Positions 1 to 8,576 of a DNA stretch of 64,000 nucleotides are shown piece by piece; the stretch's first letter is position 1; every line of letters begins with the position of its first letter. Made by a program: the position numbers and the translations under genes. Origin of the DNA: Anaeromicropila populeti (GTDB lineage: Bacteria > Bacillota > Clostridia > Lachnospirales > Lachnospiraceae); the NCBI RefSeq assembly GCF_900112775.1, contig NZ_FOYZ01000016.1, forward strand, positions 1 to 64,000, written 5' to 3'. Under the pieces are notes generated by a model that was not told where the DNA came from, did no database searches, and saw only the letters and a program-made list of their open reading frames with translations.

Positions 1-246
1 CAAGGACAAATTGTATTAAAGAATAACTCAACTAAAACATACAATGGCTGGACATTACAATTTGATTATAACAGCACTATAAATAGTCTTTGGGGTGCGG
101 AATTATCAAGCCAGTCTGGTACTAAGGTTGTAGTTAAGAATCCATCATGGGATGCCGCACTTGCTCCAGGTTCAACCGTTACTATTAATTTTATAGCAAC
201 AGTTGGAAGTGATAAAAATACACCAACAAATTACTCCTTTAGTTAG
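1..246 (+). CDS. C-terminal CBM2-type carbohydrate-binding module of a truncated upstream protein (partial)
   Basis: Open from the first base to a TAG at 244-246. The 81 residues are the end of a family 2 carbohydrate-binding module, with the GWTLQFDYN segment, the LWGAELSSQSG loop and the NPSWDA/LAPG strands. The domain is almost the same as the last 81 residues of the GH10 xylanase downstream (about 74 of 81 identical, no gaps), so the missing upstream part is probably another secreted plant-polysaccharide enzyme. Family knowledge: CBM2 binds cellulose or xylan. The catalytic part lies outside the window. Confidence 0.85.
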   Translation, partial: QGQIVLKNNSTKTYNGWTLQFDYNSTINSLWGAELSSQSGTKVVVKNPSWDAALAPGSTVTINFIATVGSDKNTPTNYSFS

Positions 247-350
247 ACTTTAAATTATATAAAAGCTGTTTTGTGTATTGTTTCATGTTATAAAGAAAAT
301 AAAGGGTGAAGATTAAAATATTTGTATGTAACGTAAATGGAGGGGTATTA

Positions 351-2885
351 ATGAGAAGGATATTAAGTGCTACTGCAATGTTAGCAATATTGTTAGCTAG
401 TTTTTTTTCAACAAATGGAGAATTTATAGGGGTGAATTCAAAACAAATTGCTAATGCAGCAAGTTATTCCACATGGAACCCAGCAACTATTTATAATAGT
501 GGTGACATAGTTTACTACAATGGTAAACTATGGATGTCCAGGTGGTATACAGTAGGAGAAACGCCAGGAACTACAGGAGAATGGGGTGTATGGGTAGAAT
601 ATACGGATTCAACAGGAACAGAGTTGCCAGAGGTATCCAATGACTATCCAATATGGAATGCAGCAACTATTTATTACAAAGGAAATATTGTTTCATATGG
701 AGGGAAATATTGGATGGCTCAATGGTATACACAGGCTCAAACACCAGGAACCACAGGAGAATGGGGCGTATGGCAGGAGTATACACCTGCTGGAACAGTA
801 ACACCAACCCCAACGGTAACATCAACACCAATGGTAACGCCGACACCAATGGTAACGCCAACACCAATGGTAACGCCAACCCCAACAGTAACGCCAACAC
901 CAACGGTAACACCAATAATTGCTACGGTTACTAATCCATACATATGGGCTGATGTTCCAGACCAAGATGTAATCAGAGTAGGAAATACCTTTTATATGAG
1001 CAGCACTACAATGCATATGAATCCAGGAGTACCTATTATGAAATCTACGGATCTGGTAAATTGGGAAATTGTAAATTATGTATACGATGTAATTGAAAGT
1101 GGTGACAAACAAACTTTAAGTAATGGCCAAAGCGAGTATGGAAAAGGTTCATGGGCAAGCAGCCTGCGATATTACAATGGTACTTATTACTGTTGCTTTG
1201 CCTGCTATACAACTGGTAAAACCTATATTTACAAAACTAATAATATTGAAAATGGTACGTGGACAAGAGTAGGATCACTGAATGGAGTTTACCATGACTC
1301 TTCCTTATTATTTGATAATGGACGGGTATTTTTAGTTTATGGTACAGGTAATATTAAAGTTGTAGAACTTAACTCTGATGCATCTGGTATTAAATCAGGC
1401 GGGCTGAATAAAACACTTATTACCAATGCGGGTTCTATTGCAGGTAGTGGTGGACTTGCAGCAGAGGGAGCACATATACAAAAAATTAATGGTAAGTATT
1501 ATATATTTTTAATCTCATGGCCATCAGGTGGGATGCGGACAGAACTTTGTTATCGTGCAGACAGCATAGATGGAACCTATACTGGAAAAGTAGTGTTAAA
1601 AGATTCTGGTATTGCTCAAGGGGGAATTATAGATACAGCAGATGGAGTGTGGTATGGACTTCTGTTTCAAGATCATGGCTCTGTAGGACGTATACCATAT
1701 CTTGTGCCAGTTACATGGAACAATGGGTGGCCTGTATTTGGCGTAAATGGGAAAGTTCCACTTACAATGACAAAGCAGGTAGAGGGTTCTTCTACAAAAA
1801 AAATCTATGCATCAGATGAATTTCAGACTTCTGGAGGAAGTAGCACTGAGATTATTACCAATGGCGGATTTGAAAATTCTACAGTAGGTCCTTGGACAAA
1901 CCACGATAATGGAAGTATTTCATTAAGCACTGCTAATTATTATAGTGGCACAAAAAGTTTATTTGTTACGGAAAGAAAAAATACAGGTGATGGACCAAAG
2001 CAGGATATTACAGGAAAAATTAAAGCTGGCGTAACCTATTCATTTTCAGCAAAAGTAAAATACACATCAGGGCCAGCCACAAAACAATTTAATTATAATA
2101 TTCAAAATGGCTCAAGTTATCAAGGTATTAAAGTTCTCGGAAGTACTACCTTGACAAAAAACCAATGGGGCACAATTCAAGGTACTTATACGGTTCCATC
2201 GGATGTGGATCTTACCCAGTCATTCTTATTTATTGAAACACCATACACATCATCACCAGATAGTACAAATGATTTAATGGATTTTTATGTAGATGATGTC
2301 TCTTTTAAAGAAACTGGTGCGTCAAATAAATTGGCATTAGTATGGCAGTGGAACCACAATCCGGATAATAATAACTGGTCACTTACAACACGTCCTGGAT
2401 TTTTAAGACTTACAACTGGTAAAGTAAGTACTAGTATTTTAGATGCCAGAAATACACTTACCCAGAGAACTTTTGGGCCAACCTGTTCAGGAAATATCGT
2501 AATAGAAACAAGTGGAATGAAAGATGGAGATTTTGCAGGTCTTGCAGCATTTCAGCAGAAATATGGATTGGTGGGTGTAAAAATGTCTGGAAGCACCAAA
2601 TATATTGTAATGGTAAATGCAAGTTCTGGTTCAGCGGTAGAAATAGCCTCTGTTCCAGTCAATCAAAGCAAAGTATATCTTAAACTTACTTGTAATTTTA
2701 CGAACCAGACAGATAAAGCAACATTTTATTATAGCCTAGATGGTGCAAATTGGAACAGTATAGGAAATACGTTGCAGATGTCTTACACAATGCCACATTT
2801 TATGGGATATCGTTTTGCATTGTTTAATTATGCTACCAAGTCAACAGGTGGCTATGTAGATTTTGATTATTTTAGAATACAATAA
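351..2885 (+). CDS. Secreted modular GH43 enzyme with two CBM5/12-type modules and an inserted CBM4/9/22-like module
   Basis: Likely beta-xylosidase or arabinofuranosidase acting outside the cell on xylan. The ATG at 351 is preferred over an upstream GTG at 306 because GGAGGGG sits 6 bases before it and the protein then starts with a signal peptide (MRRILSATAMLAILLAS). Domains by residue: two ChtBD3/CBM5-12 repeats (about 42-80 and 102-142, both WNxATIY and GEWGVW), a Thr-Pro linker (149-193), a GH43 five-blade propeller (196-485), a CBM4/9/22-like sandwich (500-655) and a GH43-type C-terminal beta-sandwich (658-844). The expected acidic residues are visible in DVPDQDV, YHDSSLLF and AAEGAH. 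The CBM appears inserted inside the start of the C-terminal sandwich. The GH10 gene follows after 19 bases, so the two are probably co-transcribed. No clear promoter was seen in 247-350. Confidence 0.9.
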   Translation: MRRILSATAMLAILLASFFSTNGEFIGVNSKQIANAASYSTWNPATIYNSGDIVYYNGKLWMSRWYTVGETPGTTGEWGVWVEYTDSTGTELPEVSNDYPIWNAATIYYKGNIVSYGGKYWMAQWYTQAQTPGTTGEWGVWQEYTPAGTVTPTPTVTSTPMVTPTPMVTPTPMVTPTPTVTPTPTVTPIIATVTNPYIWADVPDQDVIRVGNTFYMSSTTMHMNPGVPIMKSTDLVNWEIVNYVYDVIESGDKQTLSNGQSEYGKGSWASSLRYYNGTYYCCFACYTTGKTYIYKTNNIENGTWTRVGSLNGVYHDSSLLFDNGRVFLVYGTGNIKVVELNSDASGIKSGGLNKTLITNAGSIAGSGGLAAEGAHIQKINGKYYIFLISWPSGGMRTELCYRADSIDGTYTGKVVLKDSGIAQGGIIDTADGVWYGLLFQDHGSVGRIPYLVPVTWNNGWPVFGVNGKVPLTMTKQVEGSSTKKIYASDEFQTSGGSSTEIITNGGFENSTVGPWTNHDNGSISLSTANYYSGTKSLFVTERKNTGDGPKQDITGKIKAGVTYSFSAKVKYTSGPATKQFNYNIQNGSSYQGIKVLGSTTLTKNQWGTIQGTYTVPSDVDLTQSFLFIETPYTSSPDSTNDLMDFYVDDVSFKETGASNKLALVWQWNHNPDNNNWSLTTRPGFLRLTTGKVSTSILDARNTLTQRTFGPTCSGNIVIETSGMKDGDFAGLAAFQQKYGLVGVKMSGSTKYIVMVNASSGSAVEIASVPVNQSKVYLKLTCNFTNQTDKATFYYSLDGANWNSIGNTLQMSYTMPHFMGYRFALFNYATKSTGGYVDFDYFRIQ
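798..905 (+). repeat. Six tandem 18-base repeats encoding the Thr-Pro linker of the GH43 protein
   Basis: Six head-to-tail 18-base units of the form GTAACnCCAACnCCAAYG encode VTPTPT/VTPTPM. They form a flexible, probably O-glycosylated, linker between the binding modules and the catalytic domain. Such repeats can change copy number by slippage. Confidence 0.85.
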
Positions 2886-2904
2886 TAGAAAGAGAGGATT
2901 TTAT

Positions 2905-4992
2905 ATGAAAAAGATTTTGAGTGTTTTCCTATCTTTACTGCTTATAGTAGGTACTTTAGCTGTAGCACCATTTACTACAGCCAAAGCAGCAACAGTTCCG
3001 AGTAATGCAACATTACTTAATACATATGGAAAATTATTTGGTTATACTGGAACTTGTATCACACCATCTCAATTATCCAATAGTAGTATACTAAATTTTG
3101 TTAAATCACAATATAACAGTATAACATTGGAAAATGAAATGAAACCAGATGCTATATTAACAACTGGACGTATTTCTGTTTCGGAGGCAAAAAACCTTGG
3201 ATACTATATACCATCAGGTTATACTGAAAGCACTGTTCCAAAGTTGAATTTTACCAATGTGGACAATGTAATGAAAACTTGTTACCAAAATGGCATTAAA
3301 ATGCGGGCACATACTTTATGCTGGCATAGTCAGACACCAGACTGGTATTTTAGAAGTGGTTATAGCTCAAGCGGAAGCTATGTCAGTCAGTCTGTAATGA
3401 ATACAAGACTAGAATTTTATATTAAATCTGTAATAAATCATGTGTATACTAGTCAGTATGGTAGTGTTGTATATGCATGGGACGTTGTAAATGAGTACAT
3501 GCATGCATCAAACTCTGGATGGCAGACAATCTATGGAAGTGTAAACACAACACCATCTTTTGTTAAAAATGCATTTCAGTATGCGTATGACTGTATCGAT
3601 TATTTTGGTTTAACAGATACAGTGTCGCTTTTTTATAATGATTACAACACCTATATAGATACAGATAAAACCATTCAAATGATCAACTGGATTAATTCTA
3701 GTAAAAAGATTTGTTCAGGAATAGGTATGCAGTCTCACTTAAGCTCTACATATCCAAGTGTTTCCATTTATAAGACAGCATTAAATAAGTTTGTAGCCCA
3801 GGGATATGAAATTCAGATTACTGAACTGGATGCAAAAGGTAATTCTGATTCTGACCAAGCGCAGTATTATTATAGTATTATGTCTGCTATCCTTTCTGCT
3901 AAAAAAGCAGGTGGAAAAATTACAGGTATTACTTGGTGGGGATTATATGACAGCGTATCATGGCGTACAGGCCAAAATCCACTGTTGTTTTCTAGTTTAA
4001 ATACACCAAAACAATCCTACACATCTGTATTACAAGCATACTTTGATGCTGGTTATACAATAGGAAGTACTTCTGGCGGCACAGCAACGCCAACGCCAGT
4101 TGTAACGCCAACTCCAACCAGTACCCCTAATCCAGGTATAGGAAGTACTGTAAAATTAACCGATGGCTGGTATTATATTAAAAATGTAAATGCGCAGAAA
4201 TACCTTCAGGTAAAAGACAATACAGGAGCAGCTGGACAGAATGTTGAAATCAGTACAGGTACAGGAGCAGCTGGACAGAAGTGGTATTTAACCAATACAT
4301 CAGATGGTTATATTACATTAACCAGTGGATTAGGCAACTATATGATGGATGTGGCAAATGCTTCTGATACAGATGGTGCAAACGTTCAGATTTATAATGG
4401 TTATTCTGGAAATGCCCAGAAGTTTGTGATTAAGTCAACATCAACAAGTAATGTATATACCGTTGCAACAAAGGCAAGCAATGGAACAAAAATGTTAGAT
4501 GCATATAATTTTGGTAAAACAGACGGAACAAATGTTTGTCAGTGGACATACGGTGGATATGCAAATCAACAGTGGGTATTTGAATCTACTAGCAGTTCTG
4601 GAGGTTCAACCGCAACGCCAACGCCAACGCCAGTGCCAACCGCAACAACAACGCCAACCGCAACGCCAGCGCCAACCGCATCTGGTTCTTTGCCAAGTGG
4701 AATCACTTGTGAATATAAGGTGGTTAGTGATTGGGGAAGCAGCTTCCAGGGACAGATTGTACTGAAGAATAATTCCAGCAAGACATATAATGGATGGACA
4801 TTACAATTTGATTATAACAGTACCATTAATAGTCTTTGGGGTGCAGAATTATCAAGTCAGTCTGGAACAAAAGTGATAGTAAAGAATCCATCATGGGATG
4901 CAACGCTTGCACCAGGATCAGCTGTTACAATTAATTTTATAGCAACACTTGGAAGTGATAAGAATGCACCTGTAAATTATTCTTTTAGTTAA
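2905..4992 (+). CDS. Secreted GH10 endo-beta-1,4-xylanase with CBM13 and CBM2 modules
   Basis: Cleaves the xylan backbone outside the cell. The ATG at 2905 is chosen because AGAGAGGA lies just upstream and a clean signal peptide follows (MKKILSVFLSLLLIVG, then AKAA); an in-frame ATG at 2863 lies inside the GH43 gene. The GH10 barrel spans about residues 32-385, with substrate motifs ENEMKPD and HTLCWHSQTPDW, acid/base Glu197 in WDVVNEY and nucleophile Glu307 in ITELDAK. A Thr-Pro linker leads to a ricin-type beta-trefoil (CBM13, about 412-562, repeated QKW/QKF/QQW motifs), then a second Pro-rich linker and a CBM2 (about 612-695). All catalytic residues are intact at 695 aa. It follows the GH43 gene by 19 bases. 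Confidence 0.95.
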   Translation: MKKILSVFLSLLLIVGTLAVAPFTTAKAATVPSNATLLNTYGKLFGYTGTCITPSQLSNSSILNFVKSQYNSITLENEMKPDAILTTGRISVSEAKNLGYYIPSGYTESTVPKLNFTNVDNVMKTCYQNGIKMRAHTLCWHSQTPDWYFRSGYSSSGSYVSQSVMNTRLEFYIKSVINHVYTSQYGSVVYAWDVVNEYMHASNSGWQTIYGSVNTTPSFVKNAFQYAYDCIDYFGLTDTVSLFYNDYNTYIDTDKTIQMINWINSSKKICSGIGMQSHLSSTYPSVSIYKTALNKFVAQGYEIQITELDAKGNSDSDQAQYYYSIMSAILSAKKAGGKITGITWWGLYDSVSWRTGQNPLLFSSLNTPKQSYTSVLQAYFDAGYTIGSTSGGTATPTPVVTPTPTSTPNPGIGSTVKLTDGWYYIKNVNAQKYLQVKDNTGAAGQNVEISTGTGAAGQKWYLTNTSDGYITLTSGLGNYMMDVANASDTDGANVQIYNGYSGNAQKFVIKSTSTSNVYTVATKASNGTKMLDAYNFGKTDGTNVCQWTYGGYANQQWVFESTSSSGGSTATPTPTPVPTATTTPTATPAPTASGSLPSGITCEYKVVSDWGSSFQGQIVLKNNSSKTYNGWTLQFDYNSTINSLWGAELSSQSGTKVIVKNPSWDATLAPGSAVTINFIATLGSDKNAPVNYSFS
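4747..4992 (+). repeat. Direct repeat: CBM2-coding segment duplicated from 1-246
   Basis: These 246 bases align without gaps to 1-246, and the encoded modules match at about 74 of 81 residues, both ending in NYSFS-stop. The two copies lie in the same orientation and flank the GH43 gene, which has no CBM2 of its own. Confidence 0.9.
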
Positions 4993-5041
4993 ATGAAAAG
5001 CAGCAGATAACTCCTTACAAAAATAAATAATAAAGTAACAT

Positions 5042-5100
5042 GCTCCTCTAGTGGCAGATAGTTTATATTTAAAACTGTTTGACGCTATGAGGAGCTTTTT
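5042..5100 (+). terminator. Probable rho-independent terminator after the xylanase
   Basis: GCTCCTC at 5042-5048 pairs with GAGGAGC at 5089-5095 and is followed by TTTTT. The loop is long (40 bases) but may fold internally. It sits about 50 bases after the xylanase stop and before the next promoter. Confidence 0.6.
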
Positions 5101-5128
5101 ATGTGAAAATTAATATAACAATTGGGTG

Positions 5129-5155
5129 TTGATTTACAATGTGTTATTATATAAT
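5129..5155 (+). promoter_or_regulatory. Possible promoter of the two-component system
   Basis: TATAAT at 5150-5155 with TTGATT at 5129-5134. The 15-base spacer is shorter than ideal. It lies about 35 bases before the kinase start and after the terminator at 5042-5100. Confidence 0.4.
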
Positions 5156-5190
5156 CAAACAGTAGTAAAGAATAATGGAAAGGTCAAAAA

Positions 5191-6897
5191 ATGCAAAAGA
5201 AAAAATCTTTTATAAAAGAAATGTTATTATATTTGATGATTTTAACGGGTCAGCTTATTTTAATTTTAGTTTATTTTTGTTTTTCATCCTATACTATTTT
5301 GCAAAAAGAGATAAAAGATGCATCAGGTGCGTTATTAAATATATATATCAATGAAGTTAATAATGGAATTATTGAAATGAATGGGGTATTGGTAAGTATT
5401 ACAACAAGACAAGAAGAATTGGGAAATATAAGGAGCAACTCTGAAAATAAACGTAATCTTTCCGCAATATCTTTGCAAAATTATATGAAAAATTTAATGG
5501 CAGGCAATCATATTGCAGATGTAATCGTAGTATATGATGAAAAATATAATATTTGTCTGGACGCCATAAAAACAGGCTTTAACTTTGAAAAGAAAAACAG
5601 CTTGCGTGATTTTACCAGTAGAGCTGTTTCAAATCAAGCAATAGACAATTATCAATGGAATTTTTTAAAAATAGATAATGACGTTTATTTGTATAAAATG
5701 TTTCTTAAAGATAACAGAGCTATTGCTATATACACCAAAGCAAGTAATATTTTAAATGCTATTTCTGGTGAAATGAAGGGAAATCGTTCTATTATATTGA
5801 CAAACAATGAGGGGGATATCGGATATGTCTGGGGTAAACAGACAAGGAGTATTGTGAATGGAGGTAATATTAGTAATATAAGTACTGATAATTATTTTCA
5901 AATAAGCAAAAGTATTGTAGAAGAACAAATAAAAATTTATTGTTTTACTGCAAAAAAAAGTATTTTTCAGCAGACACATACAAGTATGCTTGGTGTTGCA
6001 GCAGCAGCAGGTCTGTCAGTTTTTTTTATGTTCTTTATTTTACACTATGCCAAACAAGAAATTGCAGCTCCAATGAGGCTTATCATAAGTAATATGGAAA
6101 AGATTAAATCGGGTAACTATAGTAGCTGTATAAGTAAAAATTTTAGCAAAAAGGAATTTGAACTGCTACAGGAAACAATTGAAAAAATGGTGGATGAAAT
6201 AGTGGAACTGAAGATTCAGGCATATGAAAAACGGATTGCATTTCAGGAAATGGAGTTAAAAAGTATACGTTTACAATTGAAACCACATTTCTTTTTAAAT
6301 GCGCTTACAACTATTTCAAGTTTAAACAGCCAAAATAGTAAGGACCAAATAGCAGTATTTATAGATGCACTGTCTAAAAATATAAGGTATATGTTTCGCA
6401 CAGGATTTCACACTGTTACAATAAAAGATGAAATCAGGCATGTACATAATTATTTTGAGATGCAGGAGTTAAAGTATCCTCAGTGTGTTTTATATATAAT
6501 TGATTTGCCTAAAGAACTGGAAGAATGGAGACTTCCTCAAATGATCATTCACACCTTTATTGAAAATGAATACAAATATGCAGTTTCTATGGATAAAACA
6601 TTATTAGTTTTAATCAAAATAAGTATGCAGAATTATAAAGGAACCAATATGCTTCTAATTGAAATTGAAGATGATGGGAAGGGGTATCCACAGGAAGTGC
6701 TGGAATATATGAATCACTCTAACAGAGAAGACAGTGGAACTGAAACTCGAATTGGATTATGGAGTGTAAAACGGATGATGGAACTTATGTATAATAGAGA
6801 TGATTTGATTTTATTAGAAAATGTTTATCCCCACGGATGTTTAAACAAAATATATATACCGGAAAAGGAAAATTATAAGATGAATACAGACCATTAA
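5191..6897 (+). CDS. YesM-type membrane sensor histidine kinase
   Basis: Sensor of a two-component pair with the adjacent AraC-type regulator. A transmembrane segment near residues 12-34 and another near 270-290 bracket an extracellular sensing region. A HAMP-like segment (about 292-345) follows, then a His_kinase domain with phosphoacceptor His366 in LKPHFFLNAL and a HATPase domain (ENEYKYAV, EDDGKGYP, IGLWSVKRMM). Length and architecture fit the YesM family, whose members usually sense extracellular oligosaccharides with the help of binding proteins. The ATG at 5191 has AATGGAAAGG upstream. Placement beside xylanase genes and an oligosaccharide-type binding protein suggests that xylo-oligosaccharides are sensed (inference). 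Confidence 0.9.
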   Translation: MQKKKSFIKEMLLYLMILTGQLILILVYFCFSSYTILQKEIKDASGALLNIYINEVNNGIIEMNGVLVSITTRQEELGNIRSNSENKRNLSAISLQNYMKNLMAGNHIADVIVVYDEKYNICLDAIKTGFNFEKKNSLRDFTSRAVSNQAIDNYQWNFLKIDNDVYLYKMFLKDNRAIAIYTKASNILNAISGEMKGNRSIILTNNEGDIGYVWGKQTRSIVNGGNISNISTDNYFQISKSIVEEQIKIYCFTAKKSIFQQTHTSMLGVAAAAGLSVFFMFFILHYAKQEIAAPMRLIISNMEKIKSGNYSSCISKNFSKKEFELLQETIEKMVDEIVELKIQAYEKRIAFQEMELKSIRLQLKPHFFLNALTTISSLNSQNSKDQIAVFIDALSKNIRYMFRTGFHTVTIKDEIRHVHNYFEMQELKYPQCVLYIIDLPKELEEWRLPQMIIHTFIENEYKYAVSMDKTLLVLIKISMQNYKGTNMLLIEIEDDGKGYPQEVLEYMNHSNREDSGTETRIGLWSVKRMMELMYNRDDLILLENVYPHGCLNKIYIPEKENYKMNTDH

Positions 6898-6924
6898 ACT
6901 AAAGTACAGGGAGAAAGTGAAGAA

Positions 6925-8478
6925 GTGATAAATCTATTGATAATTGATGATGATACAGCAACAGTTAGAGCCATTAAGGATTCAATTGCGTGGAGTAAGA
7001 TTGATATTAATAATGTATTCACAGCATTTGACGTATTACATGCAAAGCAAATTGTAAAGGAAGAAAAAATTGATATTATTATTAGTGATATAGAAATGCC
7101 TCAAGAAACAGGTTTGGATTTACTAAAGTGGGTACGAGAAAAGAAAATAGAATGTGAGCTTTTGTTTCTTACCTGCCATGAAAGCTTTTCTTATGCAGCT
7201 GACGCAATTAATTATGATGTAGCAGCATACTTGGTAAAACCTTTTGATATTCATACAATGGAATTGAATCTTCAAAAAATAGTTATGAAACTGAAACAAA
7301 AGAGAAATCTGAAGCAAAACTCTTGCCTTCTAAAGCAGGATTTCTGGAAAGGGGCTTTAGAAGGAGAATTACTGGATAATACACACATACAGGAGGAGCT
7401 TCAAAGAAGAAACCTAGATATACAAGCAAATAAAAAATATTGTTTTGTTTATTCCAGAATAAGTAACTATGAGGAGGATGTAGAGCGGTACGGAAAAGGT
7501 GTTTTTGAGTTTATGGTGGAACAATTTCATAGGGAAGTGCTGGAAGAAAGTAAGTTTAATGAAAATGTCATTAAATTTCAAGATAGAAATACTTTAAATG
7601 TTGTTACAATTTGTGATGAGAAATTGCATCAAAAGCTTATGGAAAAATGCCAGCAGCTTATGGAAGTCTTTAATAATTATTTTCAAGCGTTTCTTACATG
7701 TTGTATTAGTAATGTTTACGAAATTGTAGAACTTTTTAATGCAAAGCAAAAAGTGGAAAAATATTTTAATTATAATTTAAGAATTTATAGTTGTATTTTT
7801 CAGGAACAGGAAGTTGAACTGCCTGTTAAAAAGAAAATGCAGATGATAGAACTTGAAAAAATGATAGAGCTGGTAGAAATAAAGGACAGGACTCAAATAC
7901 TACGTTATTTGAAGCAAGTATTTAATGAACTGGAAGCTGGAAACAACCTTAATATACAAGCTTTATATTTAATAAAGCAGGAAATTCTGCAAGTAGTCTA
8001 TGCAGACTTAATGAAGCAGGGCATTCAGGCTACCAAATTATTTTATGATGAAATTTCAATTAAAATGTCTGAGTGTGCTACGAATTCAACAGTTGATATG
8101 ATACGATGGGTAAATTATCTGCTTGAAAAAACATTTGATTATGAATATGAGGTTACAAAATCAGTTACTGTTATTGATAAAATTAATAACTATATACATC
8201 AACATTATTCCGAAAATATTGGACGAAATGATATTGCAAAAAAATTTTATTTGTCACCGGAATACTTGTCTAAATTATACAAGAAACGAACAGGTGTTAA
8301 TTTGAAAGAATACATTAATGAGTATCGTATTGAAAAAGCAAAAGAACTGTTAAAGGCTGGAGAAAAAAACATTAGTAACATTGCAGAGTCAGTAGGATTT
8401 GATAATTATTCATATTTTTCTACAATTTTTAAGAAAATAACTGGGGTTTCACCAAAAGAGTATAGAGAAAATGATTAG
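6925..8478 (+). CDS. YesN-type response regulator with AraC-family HTH
   Basis: Cytoplasmic response regulator paired with the upstream kinase. The GTG at 6925 follows the site AGGGAG at 6908-6913; no nearer ATG exists. The N-terminal receiver domain (about 1-120) has the phosphorylated Asp55 in IIISDIEMPQ and Lys in YLVKPFD. A middle region of no clear family (about 130-405) leads to two AraC helix-turn-helix units (about 415-515), with IAKKFYLSPEYLSKLYKK and SVGFDNYSYFSTIFKK followed by SPKEYR. It probably activates the neighbouring glycoside hydrolase or binding-protein genes (inference from position). The kinase stop is 27 bases upstream, so the pair is co-transcribed. Confidence 0.92.
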   Translation: MINLLIIDDDTATVRAIKDSIAWSKIDINNVFTAFDVLHAKQIVKEEKIDIIISDIEMPQETGLDLLKWVREKKIECELLFLTCHESFSYAADAINYDVAAYLVKPFDIHTMELNLQKIVMKLKQKRNLKQNSCLLKQDFWKGALEGELLDNTHIQEELQRRNLDIQANKKYCFVYSRISNYEEDVERYGKGVFEFMVEQFHREVLEESKFNENVIKFQDRNTLNVVTICDEKLHQKLMEKCQQLMEVFNNYFQAFLTCCISNVYEIVELFNAKQKVEKYFNYNLRIYSCIFQEQEVELPVKKKMQMIELEKMIELVEIKDRTQILRYLKQVFNELEAGNNLNIQALYLIKQEILQVVYADLMKQGIQATKLFYDEISIKMSECATNSTVDMIRWVNYLLEKTFDYEYEVTKSVTVIDKINNYIHQHYSENIGRNDIAKKFYLSPEYLSKLYKKRTGVNLKEYINEYRIEKAKELLKAGEKNISNIAESVGFDNYSYFSTIFKKITGVSPKEYREND

Positions 8479-8576
8479 AGACGTTATAAAATTAAAAAAA
8501 TTAGCCTTATTTTTAATAGAGAAATAAATAATTCACTGCTATACTTGTAATTATTATTGAATCAGGGAGGCTATTT

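Noticed and set aside
798-905. Short regular repeats that could suggest a CRISPR array or minisatellite
   Set aside because: The 18-base units are contiguous without spacers and encode an in-frame Thr-Pro linker inside the GH43 protein.
667-1112. Overlapping reading frames on the minus strand opposite the GH43 linker
   Set aside because: They are low-complexity shadows of the Thr-Pro repeats with no ribosome site.
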